The notes under the pieces: model-generated | Seen by the model: only the letters and a program-made list of their open reading frames with translations | What the model was told of the DNA's origin: nothing | Databases searched by the model: none | Shown here: positions 45,909 through 56,473 of the stretch, piece by piece | Position numbering within the stretch: the stretch's first letter is position 1 | Layout of the letters: every line of letters starts with the position of its first letter | Made by a program: the position numbers and the translations under genes | NCBI RefSeq assembly: GCF_000346465.2 | Contig: NC_034016.1 | Location: forward strand, 13,966,969-14,030,968 | DNA length: 64,000 nt | From: Prunus persica | Taxonomy: Eukaryota; Streptophyta; Magnoliopsida; Rosales; Rosaceae | Direction: 5' to 3'

Positions 45909-48900
45909 ATGGGATCCAACGTGGAGCTGGTATGGCCAGAGGCAGAGGTATATTCGTCACGGGTGAACAACTGCTCACATGCAAATTCATCTCTAGCTGC
46001 AATTCGAGCGAAGTTGAGTGCGGAACAATTAGAACAATTCAAGACATCATGCTTTGGCCATCTTCTGAATATAGATAAGATTCAGTTTAGCGGACAGATT
46101 GTGCATGGGGTTGTGTTGCGTAGAGTAGCGGGGCAGGGTGTGAAAGACTTGGATGGACTGAGTTTCTTATTAGGGTGTGACGTTGCTCAGTTCACTCGTC
46201 AGGATTTCTGTTTGATCACAGGGCTTCGTTTTGGGGAAGTGCCTGAAGTTTCCAGTGGAGAGAGTAATGAAATCAGACTTCAGAAAAGATATTTTATAGA
46301 TGAAGGAATTACATGCAATGCTTTAGAAGAAGCATTTGTGAGGTGCACAGAGGAAGATGACATCTACAAGCTAGCTCTTGTTTACTTTGCTGAGTTAGTG
46401 GTTTTGGGAAGGGACAAACATTTGAACATCAATCTAAATTACCTGACCCTTGTAGAGGACTTGGATGCGTTCAACAGGTATCCGTGGGGTTCGGTGTCCT
46501 TTGACAAAACCCAAGACAGTCTATTTTCTGCACCAACAAAGTATGTGAAAAGCTTGGAAAATGAAGAGGGAAGAGGGAAGGGGAAAAGTAAGGTAACGGG
46601 AACAAGCCGGAGAAATGAGAAGGGCAAGAAGGATAAGCATGGTGAAGCGCAAAGGAGTGGCTGGAGTTTTAAAGGTTTCACGTATGCTTTCCAGGTACAT
46701 GGTAATAATGTTCATGTCAGTTATGTTTTGTTTTTCTTTAAAACATAAATAATGACTTTTGTCCTGTGAATTGTGTAGATTTGGGTATATGAATTAATTC
46801 CTAGAATGGCGGACCTGAATTACTGCAAGGTTGTTGATCCGACCGCTGTCCCGCGTATTTTGCGATGGAGAACTACTACGTCTGTTCCAGAGATGAGAAA
46901 GTTGAACAATTATTTTTTCCAGAGCAAAGAGGTTTGGTTTGCAGCCCTTAGAACTATTGATAAGATTGAATGAAATTATGAAGTAGAATGATTTAATATG
47001 ACTCTTGTCTGTATTCTGAAACAGTCAGTTCAGTTGCGGGCGCTATGTCCAAGTGAAGAGGAAATGAGACAGCCATATTGGAGTTGGCCACAGGATCGCC
47101 CTGCTGTTGTCTCGACAGAGTCAATTCCTTCTTCATGTGGTGATCTTGATGAGTTGAACAAGGTGGTAAGCTTGTTGAGGTCCGAGTTGTTTCAAGTAAA
47201 GCGGGAAAAAGACGTCCTTCACTTAAAGGTCATACGGATGGAAAAACTGTTGGACCAATGTTTAGGTCCTCAATTTGAGCAGGAAGTAAGGAGGGACCTA
47301 GCTTTACTGAAACAGAGGACGAATCGTTGTGTCGTCTCACATCTATTTAAGGGATATGGGGAAATGGATGACATTCAATGGGATGAAGGGCCAAGTAACA
47401 GAAATGAGGGAGAGGAAAAGGAAGATGAAGGGATTGAAGGGGGTGAAGGGCCAAATAATAGAAATGAGGGAGCACATAAGGAAGAGGAGGGGATTGACGG
47501 AGAGGAAAAGGAAGAGGAGGGGATTGAAGGAGGTGAAGGGCCAAGTAATAGAAATGAGGGAGAGGAAAAGGAAGAGGAGGGGATTGAAGGGGGTGAAGTG
47601 CAAGGAAAACCAAGTGAGGTAGATGAAGGGCAAAGGAAAAGAAGTGAAGGAGAACAAGTGCAAGTAAAAAGTAGCAAAGGAGAGGAAGCCCAAAGACAGA
47701 GCAGTGAGGGAGAGGAAGTGAAAAGAAAAAGCAGTAAGGGAGAGAAACTGCAAAGGAAAAAAAGGGAGGGCAAGGAAGTGAAAACACAAACAAGTGAGGA
47801 AAAGGAAGTGCAAAGAAACCAATGTGAGAAAGAAGATAATGAAGTTATGTTGCATGGGGGTGACACTGGCGAGAGCACGGAGGGGACACTGCTTGAGTTT
47901 ACTGTCGGGGACATTGATTTGGATGAACCTACAGCTGTGCTATCTCAGTTGAACGTGTGGTTGAATGATAAAGGTAAAGCTCTAGCACAAGGGGTCCAAT
48001 TACGGAAAAGGAAGAGGATCATTCCTTTGTGGAAGATCGTTGAAGGCAGTGAATTGGTTCCAAAAACTGGGGCACAGACAACCAGACTGAAGATCTTAGA
48101 CCCAATGAAGGCGATTCCGCATGATGATCTGGTGAAATTGCTGAAACTTTGTTGGGAATGGCGCCAGGACCCAAAGTAAGTCCCTTGCAATTATAAGATA
48201 GAAGCATGACTGTATATAATTTTTTATATACAGTGTTCTAAAACTGTTTTATATTCATAGTTTGGTGATGCAATTTGGCAACGTGGAAGCTGAGATTGAA
48301 TTCTTCGCTTCCCTCGTGAAAGCTGATGGTTGGCTGAAAGGAGATGTAAGTGTAATTGATTATGCATTTGTTTTAATGTACATACATTATGAGAATGACA
48401 AGAAAAACATGTTGCAGCACATTGATTTGGGGTTGTATCTCATCCGGAAGCGACAACAACAATTGGAGACAGATTCGGTAGAAGTAGCGGACTGGACAAC
48501 GACCGATGTTTTTTTTATGGTATGTCATCGGCCTTCACCAAGTGCCGTTAATAATTACACATTTTCCATACACACACTAGTGGAGGTGTTTAAGCATTGA
48601 TTGTTTTGTATTTCACAGAATCACATTCGTACTTGCTTTGCGGATAATAAAAGAAAAAAACAGCAGCTTGGGTGGAAAATCAGAAAAAGTTTACTAAACG
48701 TTGTAAATGGGAAGGTTCCTCCGTGTGGGTTGGATTGGCAGACCGTCTATAAGGTGTATACCCCATTTATGTTGACGAAGTACAAGCATTGGGTGGCTGT
48801 AATGATTGATCTGGTATTGTGTGAAATCAAAGTGTACGATTCAAAGGTTTCACTAATTCCAGATGACATCGTAAAGGAAGAACTCGGCCCGCTATCAATT

Positions 48901-49220
48901 ACGCTTCCAAATCTTCTCAACACCATCGACTTTTATGAAGAAGGTGTTTATGCAAACAATTGCAGCCGAGATTGGTGGTGTCCGTGGCCAATAGAGCGTG
49001 TGGATGTTCCACAACAGTCTAATGAGTAAGCACAACTTGTAATTTAATTTTATTACTTTCAATTGTCAATTACGTTAGAATGTCATTAGTTTAATTGATC
49101 GAGTTCTTGTTTTGCTTCAGAGGCGATTGTGGCATGTTTGTGTTAAAGTACATTGAGCTTTTCAGCGCTAAGCTTCCGTTAGCTACTTGCACCTCGCACA
49201 ACATGCCTTTTTTCGGTTGA
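45909..49220 (+). CDS. DUF1985-Ulp1 (C48) SUMO-type protease of the MULE
   Basis: Six exons: 45909-46694, 46779-46931, 47025-48175, 48261-48519, 48619-49025 and 49121-49220; all GT-AG, phases fit, 951 residues. Exons 1-2 hold DUF1985 (CFGHLLNIDKIQFSGQIVHG to DFCLITGLRFGE, then IWVYELIPRM), the domain that usually precedes Ulp1 in plant MULE proteins. Exon 3 has a coiled stretch, then a long Glu/Gly/Lys repeat linker. The C-terminal part is an Ulp1-like cysteine protease: HWVAVMIDL gives the His (about 840), VYDS the Asp (about 857), GDCGMFVLKY the Cys (about 922). Such enzymes cleave SUMO-like conjugates. The frame stops 29 residues after Cys; one extra T in the run at 49208-49213 would restore about 14 family-like residues, so a 1-bp deletion is likely. 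The start is the first ATG after a probable upstream intron. Confidence 0.85.
47386..47620 (+). repeat. Coding minisatellite (60-bp type unit) in the Ulp1 linker
   Basis: Repeats of GAAGGGCCAAGTAA-AGAAATGAGGGAG followed by GAGGAAAAGGAAGAGGAGGGGATTGAAGG give in-frame peptide units of the form GPSNRNEGEEKEEEGIEGGE. About three to four copies with small internal duplications. All stay in frame. Confidence 0.9.
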
Positions 49221-50143
49221 AATTGGCTGCGGAGATAACAAGGGGAGATGCTTACTTCCCATGATATTGGTTGAAGATGACAAATGGTACATGAGAAGGT
49301 TTTGGGAATGTCCATTCTCAAACTAATGTAAATACACAATACAGACGTACGGGTCCTTATCGAATTCTACCGCTAACTCCTTCATGACATTTACATGTTT
49401 GTTAACCAAACTGCATTGAATTGGAATTTTAAGACTGCATATGTAAATTGGGATTTGAAGATGGCTTTTTAAGTGTATTACATCATTGCAAAGTGATATG
49501 TCATTGTTGATGCAAGCCACCATTAATCGCAATGTGTTGCATCATAATAGGTGTCTAAACATGCGAAAGGTTTTCCGCAGCTCAGGAGCATCAAAGTAGA
49601 AACAAAGACAATATACACAAAATCAACATACATATCACAAACGCACCGACAAGCAATACACACACAACAGACAAACAATATACACAAACTTGGCCTGCCA
49701 TATACAGAGAATAGATATGCAATATACACATAGTAGACATGCAATATACACACAATACTCCCTTAACACACACAATAGACATGCCCTTGTCATTGTTGAT
49801 GCAATATACTTGGGAATGACAACCATAGGGAAGTCGTATTGAATAGGATATTAAACTTAACAGTTGTTCTTCGTACTAAAAGAAAGAATAAGGTTCGTTT
49901 CCCCCCTTCTTTCTTACTTGAGTGATACTTGTGGCCCCAATAAACATCCAAATGTGGGGCAATCATATTCCATATACATGCAGCAAACTGTCAATAAACC
50001 TTCAATAAACATTCAATATCGTTTCTATAACATGCGAAATACATGCAGTTACCAAATATTACAAAATGGGTTTAGGGTCTCATTGGTGGTGCGTGCAACA
50101 TGTCTTGTGCGGGAGAACTTTCACAATCTTTTAAACCGTGCAG
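49221..50143. other. Gap between Ulp1 and GRF genes, with minisatellite
   Basis: No gene. 49590-49790 is a degenerate A/C-rich minisatellite built from CAATATACACA and ATAGACATG units. The first part should contain the Ulp1 3' UTR. Confidence 0.6.
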
Positions 50144-50540
50144 TTAAATGATCATTAAAAGAACAAATAATATGACAATTGATACAACTAATAAAACTAA
50201 TACCAAGTCCTTAATGGACTTCAGCATGTTCAGCACTCTAGCATCATACGTGTCATTTTGATGTTCTGCTTCAGCGGAGGTTACATCAACCCATTCGAAT
50301 CCATTGCAACTGGTGGCTCCCTAATTGCAGGCATCATATATGGAATATAATTCTGTCAGAGTTAGACATAGGTTTTTTTTCACCCACATACATATTCTTT
50401 AAATTAAAACTTACATAGGAGGTTAGACACTTCCAGAATGGCTTCCCTCGATTTTTGTCTGATTTTGAAACCCGAAGCACCATTGTAGCTCCACAATACT
50501 GACACCTCTTTGTTTGAGCAGGAGATGAAGACGAAGACAT
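50144..50540 (-). CDS. Small GRF-zinc-finger protein with C-terminal membrane anchor
   Basis: Two exons: 50540-50415 and 50320-50144; the GT-AG intron splits the zinc finger, and the phase fits, giving 100 residues. Exon 1 starts MSSSSSPAQTKRCQYCG and continues through LRVSKSDKNRGKPFWKC. Exon 2 supplies SCNGFEWVD. Together these make a GRF-type zinc finger (CxxCG ... GR/KxFWKC ... CxxFxW). The last 21 residues are a nearly pure Leu/Val/Ile segment ending the protein, so it looks tail-anchored. GRF fingers bind nucleic acid. Similar tiny GRF-membrane proteins are common among plant transposon-associated genes; role unknown. Inside the MULE, convergent with the Ulp1 gene. Confidence 0.8.
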
Positions 50541-51236
50541 GTTGAATCTTCTCAGTTGTACCTCTTCTCACTCAGATCTTCTCACTGAAACCTCTTCGGA
50601 CTCATACCTTCTCACTCGTAGTTGTCATTCATACCCCTTCACTCATAACCCTAAACTTGTCACTCAGCTCTCTCTCATCTCTGCCCAAATTGAGTTATAT
50701 TTAATTTTTTTGGGATCATTTGGTGGGTTGGTCACGATGTCGACACCTGTACCGTCTGCATTGTGACATCTTTTAGCCCGAATTTTATTCATTTATTTAT
50801 ATTTCATTAAGGCAACTAGTTGGATACGAATCCGTCATTAGTAGTTCCATTTTAATAACATTACTAGGGGTAGTTGGGTATGGGAAAATGAAAAAGTATA
50901 TGATGGGACCTTCTGTCACTAGTCAGTAATCCATCACATTTGTATCAATGAATTTGATAGTGGGATAAACCCAAAAATGGCTATGCAAATAGCCATTTAA
51001 TTAACTTTTTGACTGTCTGACTCTGTATGCACCGTTATGACGTTTTCCCTTCTTTTGTCTTAAGTTTTAATTCACTGGGGTTCAGTTTCTTTCAAAATGG
51101 TCAACTTGGAAAAACCCCAACTGGAAACACCTTTTCAAAACACTATAAACAGAGGCTAAAACAAAATGTGTACCCCAAATATTATCATTTATCCCCTCTG
51201 CCACTCCTCAAATCGTTCCATTCCAAAAACTTTTCA

Positions 51237-52019
51237 ATGAATTCGAAACACTTCACTACAGTCGGAGGAAAGAGAAGGAAGCATGTCCATTTCGATATGC
51301 CCGAAGCCTTCATCCCGGAGTCCGCTTGGTTTCAAGTCATGTTATACGTGGCAAAAGAATCATCGGAAGATCTCTTCCGTATGGCATCTGTGTGCCGATT
51401 GTTCCGAACTTTGGCAAACAGTCCACAAGTGTGGAACACCATTTCAATGGCAAAGTACCCATACGATCCTATCTGGTACCGTGCCAGACCTGCGGTCCAG
51501 CATTTCTTGCAACAATGCAGGGCTTGCGATAACCCTGAGTCCATATTTAGAGAAGTATTCGAAGGTTTTTTCAGGCACGGTCAGGTGGAAGCGTTGTATG
51601 GGATGCGCATTGCAGCCACGGCAGGCCATATGGAAGCGGCATATGTAGTTGGACTACTTGGTATGTCCGGAATTGGTCAGTCAAAAGAGGATGCATTACA
51701 ATTCTTGTGTTCTTTGAATCAACGTAACAACATTGATATGAAAGGAACCAGGGATGCTTTAACAGGAAGATGTCGCGGAGCATTTGTTGCAAGACATATC
51801 GTAGATATGTTTGACTATGGGAAGATTAAGTTCAATCGGTGCAGCGCTTGTAACAACAATGAATGGTATTTTGTTATTCCAGGGTGGCCTAGTGAAGACA
51901 AGATAAATCCTGCGTTTTGGACTTGCTGCAACCGATGCAAATGGCACCGTGAGAGTATTTTTTGGTGCAAAATCCTGCGTGAGTATTTTGTTGGACGGAA
52001 TGACGTATTTTTGCATTAG
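51237..52019 (+). CDS. F-box/Sel1-like protein inside the MULE
   Basis: Single exon, 260 residues from the ATG of MNSKHFTTVGG; the frame is open 70 codons further upstream, but that part is not family-like. Residues about 30-75 resemble an F-box (ASVCRLFRTLANSPQVWNTI). Residues about 115-160 resemble Sel1/TPR-type helices (ALYGMRIAATAGHMEAAYVV). The C-terminal 70 residues carry six to seven Cys plus His in CSACNNNEW...CCNRCKWH, a possible zinc site. The layout matches the plant At1g67623/At2g35280-like F-box group, thought to recruit substrates to SCF ubiquitin ligases. If the element's own gene, it could target host factors; that is speculation. Confidence 0.75.
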   Translation: MNSKHFTTVGGKRRKHVHFDMPEAFIPESAWFQVMLYVAKESSEDLFRMASVCRLFRTLANSPQVWNTISMAKYPYDPIWYRARPAVQHFLQQCRACDNPESIFREVFEGFFRHGQVEALYGMRIAATAGHMEAAYVVGLLGMSGIGQSKEDALQFLCSLNQRNNIDMKGTRDALTGRCRGAFVARHIVDMFDYGKIKFNRCSACNNNEWYFVIPGWPSEDKINPAFWTCCNRCKWHRESIFWCKILREYFVGRNDVFLH

Positions 52020-52590
52020 TTGTAGTACGAATTTACGGTTTTGATGCATTGTGGACTTGCTTCTCTTCACTTCTAGGTTGGCTGGCTATGTTATACCTAT
52101 CTCAGTTTAAATGTTGTTCAAATGTTGGTATTTTGTCATAAACCGTTTTATATATAAATGTATAATATTTATTATATAGCGGAATGATTACTTACATCAT
52201 AGACGGCTAGGAATGACATTTTACTGACACAGATATTTTGCTCACCGACCCCAATCTTCATATTTGGTAAACGAAAAGTCATGCATGGAGTAAATAGGTG
52301 TCTTTTCACCAGTGCTTGGGAATGACATTTTCCCACTTAGCATATCCGAAAGGATTTGGTTACACGTTTCTTAACCTAGGGGGTTGAACAGTGAATGACG
52401 TAGACTATTTTTTTGTGTGGAAGGAGTACAATGGATGACTTGTATATTTCCATATTATGTTTCAAAACATCCCTTCAACCTAAAAAATAAAAAAATTAAC
52501 AAATTGAAGAACAGAGAAACCGATAAGCACTACAAATGGCCTATTCGCACGGAAAATAAAATTGTTTTCAACAAGTTGGACTAAATATAA

Positions 52591-54010
52591 TTAACAAATG
52601 GACAGCCTAAAAAGTAATATCATAATAATTATAATAATTGTGGATAAATAATAATAAAATACTAATGTAGCATAACCATTAAACAGGGAATGCAGTAGGA
52701 AGATGAAATCGCAATAAGTTCGTAGAAATTTTCGGATCGTTTTTCTAATTTTTGTGTATTTAGTTATGAATTTTCCAAGAAAAAAGGTAATAAAATAATA
52801 ATTTAGGGTAAAATGGGAGGATGTGGCCATGTTCGGTAACGTACACTTGTGCAAGTAGTCAAAAGTGACGGGCTCAGATCGCGCCAGGTGTCATATTCTT
52901 GTTAATTTTGGATTCTTTTGTTCAAAAATCTTTGAAACTAGGTAATAAATAGTAGGAAAATCGTAAAAATGGCCCCAAAATTACTCCGGCCTCCTTTTGA
53001 CGTCCTTAAACTAGGAGAACCTATAAATCATTCGTCTCGCAATGAAATAATCCAAATTGTGTTACATAACTCACTTTCCTCTTAACCCTAAGTATTGATG
53101 TTTGTTAACTTCAACTTGAATAACCTACTTCAACAAGCATCTCCCGTTAATGTTGGGAATTAATTTTACAAATGCGTAACAATGAATCGGAGAATTCAGC
53201 AACGGAGATGGAGTGTCAATGAGTTCGTAGCAATTTTCGGATAATTTTTTTATTTTGTATGTAATTAGTTCTGATTTTTGTAAGGAAAAGTAATAAAATA
53301 ATAATTTATGGTAAAATGGGAGGGTGTGGCCATGTTGACTGACGTACACTTGTGCAAGTAGTCATCAGTGACGGGCTGAGATCGCGCCAGGTGTCATCTT
53401 CTTTTACATTTTGGATTCTTTTGTTCAAAAATCTTTGAAACTAGGTAAAAATAGTAGAAAAATCCTAAAAATGCCCCCAAAATTACTCCGGCCTACTTGT
53501 GACGTCATAAAACTAGGAGAACCTATAAATCATTCGTCTCGCGATGAAATAATCCAAATTGTGTTACATAACTCACTTTCCTCTTAACCCTAAGTATTGA
53601 TGTTTGTTAACTTCAACTTGAATAACCTACTTCAACAAGCATCTCCCGTTAATGTTGGGAATTAATTTTACAAATGCGTAACAATGAATCGGAGAATTCA
53701 GCAACGGAGATGGAGTGTCAATGAGTTCGTAGCAATTTTCGGAGAATTTTTTTATTTTGTGTGTAATTAGTTCTGATTTTTGTAAGGAAAAGTAATAAAA
53801 TAATAATTTAGGGTAAAATGGGAGGGTGTGGCCATGTTGACTGACGTACACTTGTGCAAGTAGTGAAAAGTGACGGGCTGAGATCGCGCCAGGTGTCCTC
53901 TTGCTATTATTTTGGCTTTTTTAGTGCAACAATCTGTGGACATAGGTAATAAATTCTACGAAAATCCAAAAAATGCCCGGAAAATGAGAAAATGAAAATT
54001 ATTTGTACAT
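52591..54010. repeat. 502-bp tandem repeat, nearly three copies
   Basis: Blocks such as GTACACTTGTGCAAGTAGT, GACGGGCTGAGATCGCGCCA, AACCTATAAATCATTCGTCT and CAACAAGCATCTCCCGTTAA recur with a period of 502 bp. The core GATCGCGCCAGGTGTC starts at about 52877, 53380 and 53882. Copies 2 and 3 are nearly identical; copy 1 is more diverged. No open frame is conserved as a gene. Lies within the MULE between the F-box and coiled-coil genes. Confidence 0.93.
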
Positions 54011-54175
54011 AACTCACTTTCCTCTTAACCCAAATTCACGTTAACACGTATATTTCGGATAATATTCGAAATATAATTTCTAATAATACAATATTTAGTT
54101 TCACTATATACAATAATATGTTTTGTTATAATAATGTACATAAAAAATAATTGCACATACTTTGAAGCCATCATT

Positions 54176-54345
54176 GCAACTACGCCTAGAGCTTTGAAGA
54201 CGTCAGTTCGTATTCAATAAGTTGTCCACATGCAACTGCACCTAGAGTTTTCAACACGTCAGAGGTATTCAAGAAGTTGTCCACATGCAACTGCACCTAG
54301 AGTTATTAACACGTCACAGGTATTCAATAAGTTGTCCAAATGACG
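54176..54345. repeat. Short tandem repeat, three units of about 56 bp
   Basis: CAACTGCACCTAGAGTT ... ACACGTCA ... GGTATTCAATAAGTTGTCCA repeats three times with minor changes. It is followed to 54940 by AT-rich DNA in which I see no gene. Confidence 0.9.
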
Positions 54346-54940
54346 CCGCATTGGGAATCAGTAATATATTTTCAATCATGTCAAATCACATAAATCATGT
54401 CATACTTTTTCTCAATAACCTCACACAAGTCAAGCAAGTTTAAAACCCTTAGTGAATATTTGTCCTAGTCTATATGAGTGATTATATAATCAGTTGCATA
54501 ATATATTTTTCACAGTATATGTTAACTTTGAGAGGGATTCCACAAACATAAAATATAAAGAAAGCAAGAAATAGTAGGAAATGAACCAGTACAAAAAATA
54601 ATATATAAAGTGTACATAATAATTCCATAACCTTGTCACAAACGCACTCACAAAAGCTTTTCCATAAACCTTGTCCTAACATATACTAAATAAAGGCAAC
54701 ATTGCATATGATGCAACCATGTCCAAATCTGATAAGTGATCAAAAACAAATGGACATGGCAGCAACATATGACTGAAGTAGATGGTCTCTTTGCATCTTC
54801 TGTTTTCGTAATTAAAGACATCAAAATATTAAGGTTTAAATCTTCCATAGTAGTTAGCATCAAAATAGCTTTGAAGCAGAGTGTAACGAAAATTCCAATT
54901 CCACTTATTTGCCTCTGCTCAAACACGAGAACCAAAATGG

Positions 54941-55429
54941 TTACTTCCCTTGCTGAGTATATTTGGTGACGTCGGAAACGGTAATAGATGACCAATCAAA
55001 CCCGGGTACGACGAGTTTTGCATAGGATCGGAAGTAGTCGAATTCAGCTTGCATCACACGCTTCTTTGACTCCACTGCATTAGATGAGTTCTTGTATTTT
55101 TGAAGAGCTACACTCCGAAGTCGTTTGTGTCTACGCTTCATGCGCTGCAACTTCGCCCTATCCAGATTGGCCTGCCTTTTGTCATCTTCAATTTGGCCTT
55201 CCACAAATTCCAAACGTGCCCTTGCCTTTTGGATTTCATCACCAAGTTGAAGATGCCTGTCCTTCCAAAAAGCAACAACTTTTTCAGACTCAAAACTTCC
55301 AACAAAATGGTCATTCTGTCTAGCAATGTGACATTGCTTGTCTGGTGACTCACTTGCGTGTCGAAGCCGGTCTTTGTTTGGAGGGGTGTTTATTATGCTC
55401 ACATCAAACTTGGTTGTGCTTATGCTCAT
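54941..55429 (-). CDS. Coiled-coil protein 1 of the divergent MULE pair
   Basis: 162 residues from the first ATG (MSISTTKF). The open frame extends upstream to 55585 but has no ATG there. The N-terminal third is Ser/Pro/Asp-rich. Residues about 60-130 are a charged, heptad-like coiled coil (LQLGDEIQKARARLEFVEGQ). The C-terminal end has FDYFRSYAKLVVPGFDW followed by SDV. The same pattern, FD-x-FR-x(2)-A-x(6-7)-(F/Y)DW-x(5)-D-(A/V)-V, ends the neighbouring plus-strand protein, so the two are distant paralogues. I know no family for it. A regulatory or DNA-binding partner of the transposase is possible but unproven. Confidence 0.65.
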   Translation of the reverse strand: MSISTTKFDVSIINTPPNKDRLRHASESPDKQCHIARQNDHFVGSFESEKVVAFWKDRHLQLGDEIQKARARLEFVEGQIEDDKRQANLDRAKLQRMKRRHKRLRSVALQKYKNSSNAVESKKRVMQAEFDYFRSYAKLVVPGFDWSSITVSDVTKYTQQGK

Positions 55430-55657
55430 TCTTTGGGGGGAATGAGTTTGTTTGCTTGAGAGAGTATCAGTAGATGGAGACAGATTCGGTGGAGGAGTGA
55501 GTTTTGTGTGGAACGAGAATTTATATGAAAGGGGTGATAGTAATACCAAGAAAAGGGTTCCCGCCAAAAAATATTTGGTTGACAAAGTAGAAATTATTTT
55601 TTGGTCTGATACAATCTAAGTTGAATCCTAACTAGTTTGGTTGAGTTAACTAAGTAG

Positions 55658-56473
55658 ATGTCACTTCCATTGAGTTTGTTTCAACCACTATCAGTGGTGT
55701 CAGGAGAGTGTGAGGTTGACATGCTTGAAAAGCAAAACCTGACACCTAATTTTAAAAAATTCCTGCCAAAAAGTACATATGTTGACTACACACAAGCTTT
55801 GGTATGTTGGTCTATAAACCTATGTTCCCTTTCTCAAACGAAATTGCATATGCAATCCTCATCCTCCCAAAACAAAGAGGATTATTCAAGCATGTCAACC
55901 TCTTCAGGCGCCAACAACACAATCGAAGATGACAAATTGGAGTGGCAGGTTCTATTTCCACATTGTACTCGCCGACCCCTTCCTTTTTCAACATCATTTG
56001 GGAGTGAGGGGGACTCCGATGATCCATTACAGGCAATACATGCAGTCAGTGGCAAGCTGGATTATAATTCCAGACTGATCAATTCATGGCACGAGAAATG
56101 TGTTGAAGACGAGGCAATTTTGGCTGATCTTAACATTAGGGTGAACAAAGCGTTATCCCAAAAGAACAAGTACTTGAAGCTGAGTCATAGCAGGAAGCTG
56201 AAAGCTGAGGAGTTGGATACAGTAATGAATGATGAAATCAAAGGTTGTTTGATGAACCATATGCGATGCGAAGAGCACCATACTGAACTGGAGTTGGCAT
56301 TCAACGAAGGATTCGACAAATTCCGAGCATTTGCGGCAACTACTCATACAAGTTATGATTGGAACTATGTGTCCCCTGATGCTGTGAGAGAGATACTAGA
56401 CGATGGGGGTGACATGAATGAGCATAAGCACGTCAAAGCTGCTCGGAAGAAGCCGACCGATACGACTAAGTGA
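55658..56473 (+). CDS. Coiled-coil protein 2 of the divergent MULE pair
   Basis: 271 residues as an uninterrupted frame from ATG at 55658. The start may lie further in (MQSSSSQNK at about 55853 or MSTSSGANN at about 55891), since the first 65 residues look non-coding. The middle is acidic (EDDKLEW, EGDSDD). Residues about 155-225 form a charged helix. The C-terminal part has FDKFRAFAATTHTSYDW then SPDAV, matching the minus-strand gene. The tail is basic (KAARKKPTDTTK). Start codons of the two genes lie 230 bases apart, head to head, so they may share a promoter. A partial copy of its 3' end sits at 56893-57010. Family unknown. Confidence 0.6.
   Translation: MSLPLSLFQPLSVVSGECEVDMLEKQNLTPNFKKFLPKSTYVDYTQALVCWSINLCSLSQTKLHMQSSSSQNKEDYSSMSTSSGANNTIEDDKLEWQVLFPHCTRRPLPFSTSFGSEGDSDDPLQAIHAVSGKLDYNSRLINSWHEKCVEDEAILADLNIRVNKALSQKNKYLKLSHSRKLKAEELDTVMNDEIKGCLMNHMRCEEHHTELELAFNEGFDKFRAFAATTHTSYDWNYVSPDAVREILDDGGDMNEHKHVKAARKKPTDTTK

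Noticed and set aside
47343..47914. Three overlapping minus-strand frames opposite the Ulp1 linker
   Set aside because: Low-complexity Ser/Pro/Leu output from the GAGGAA repeat; shadows of the coding minisatellite.
52591..54345. Regularly spaced repeats considered as a CRISPR-like array
   Set aside because: Units are 502 bp and 56 bp head-to-tail copies without unique spacers, in a plant genome; they are ordinary tandem repeats.
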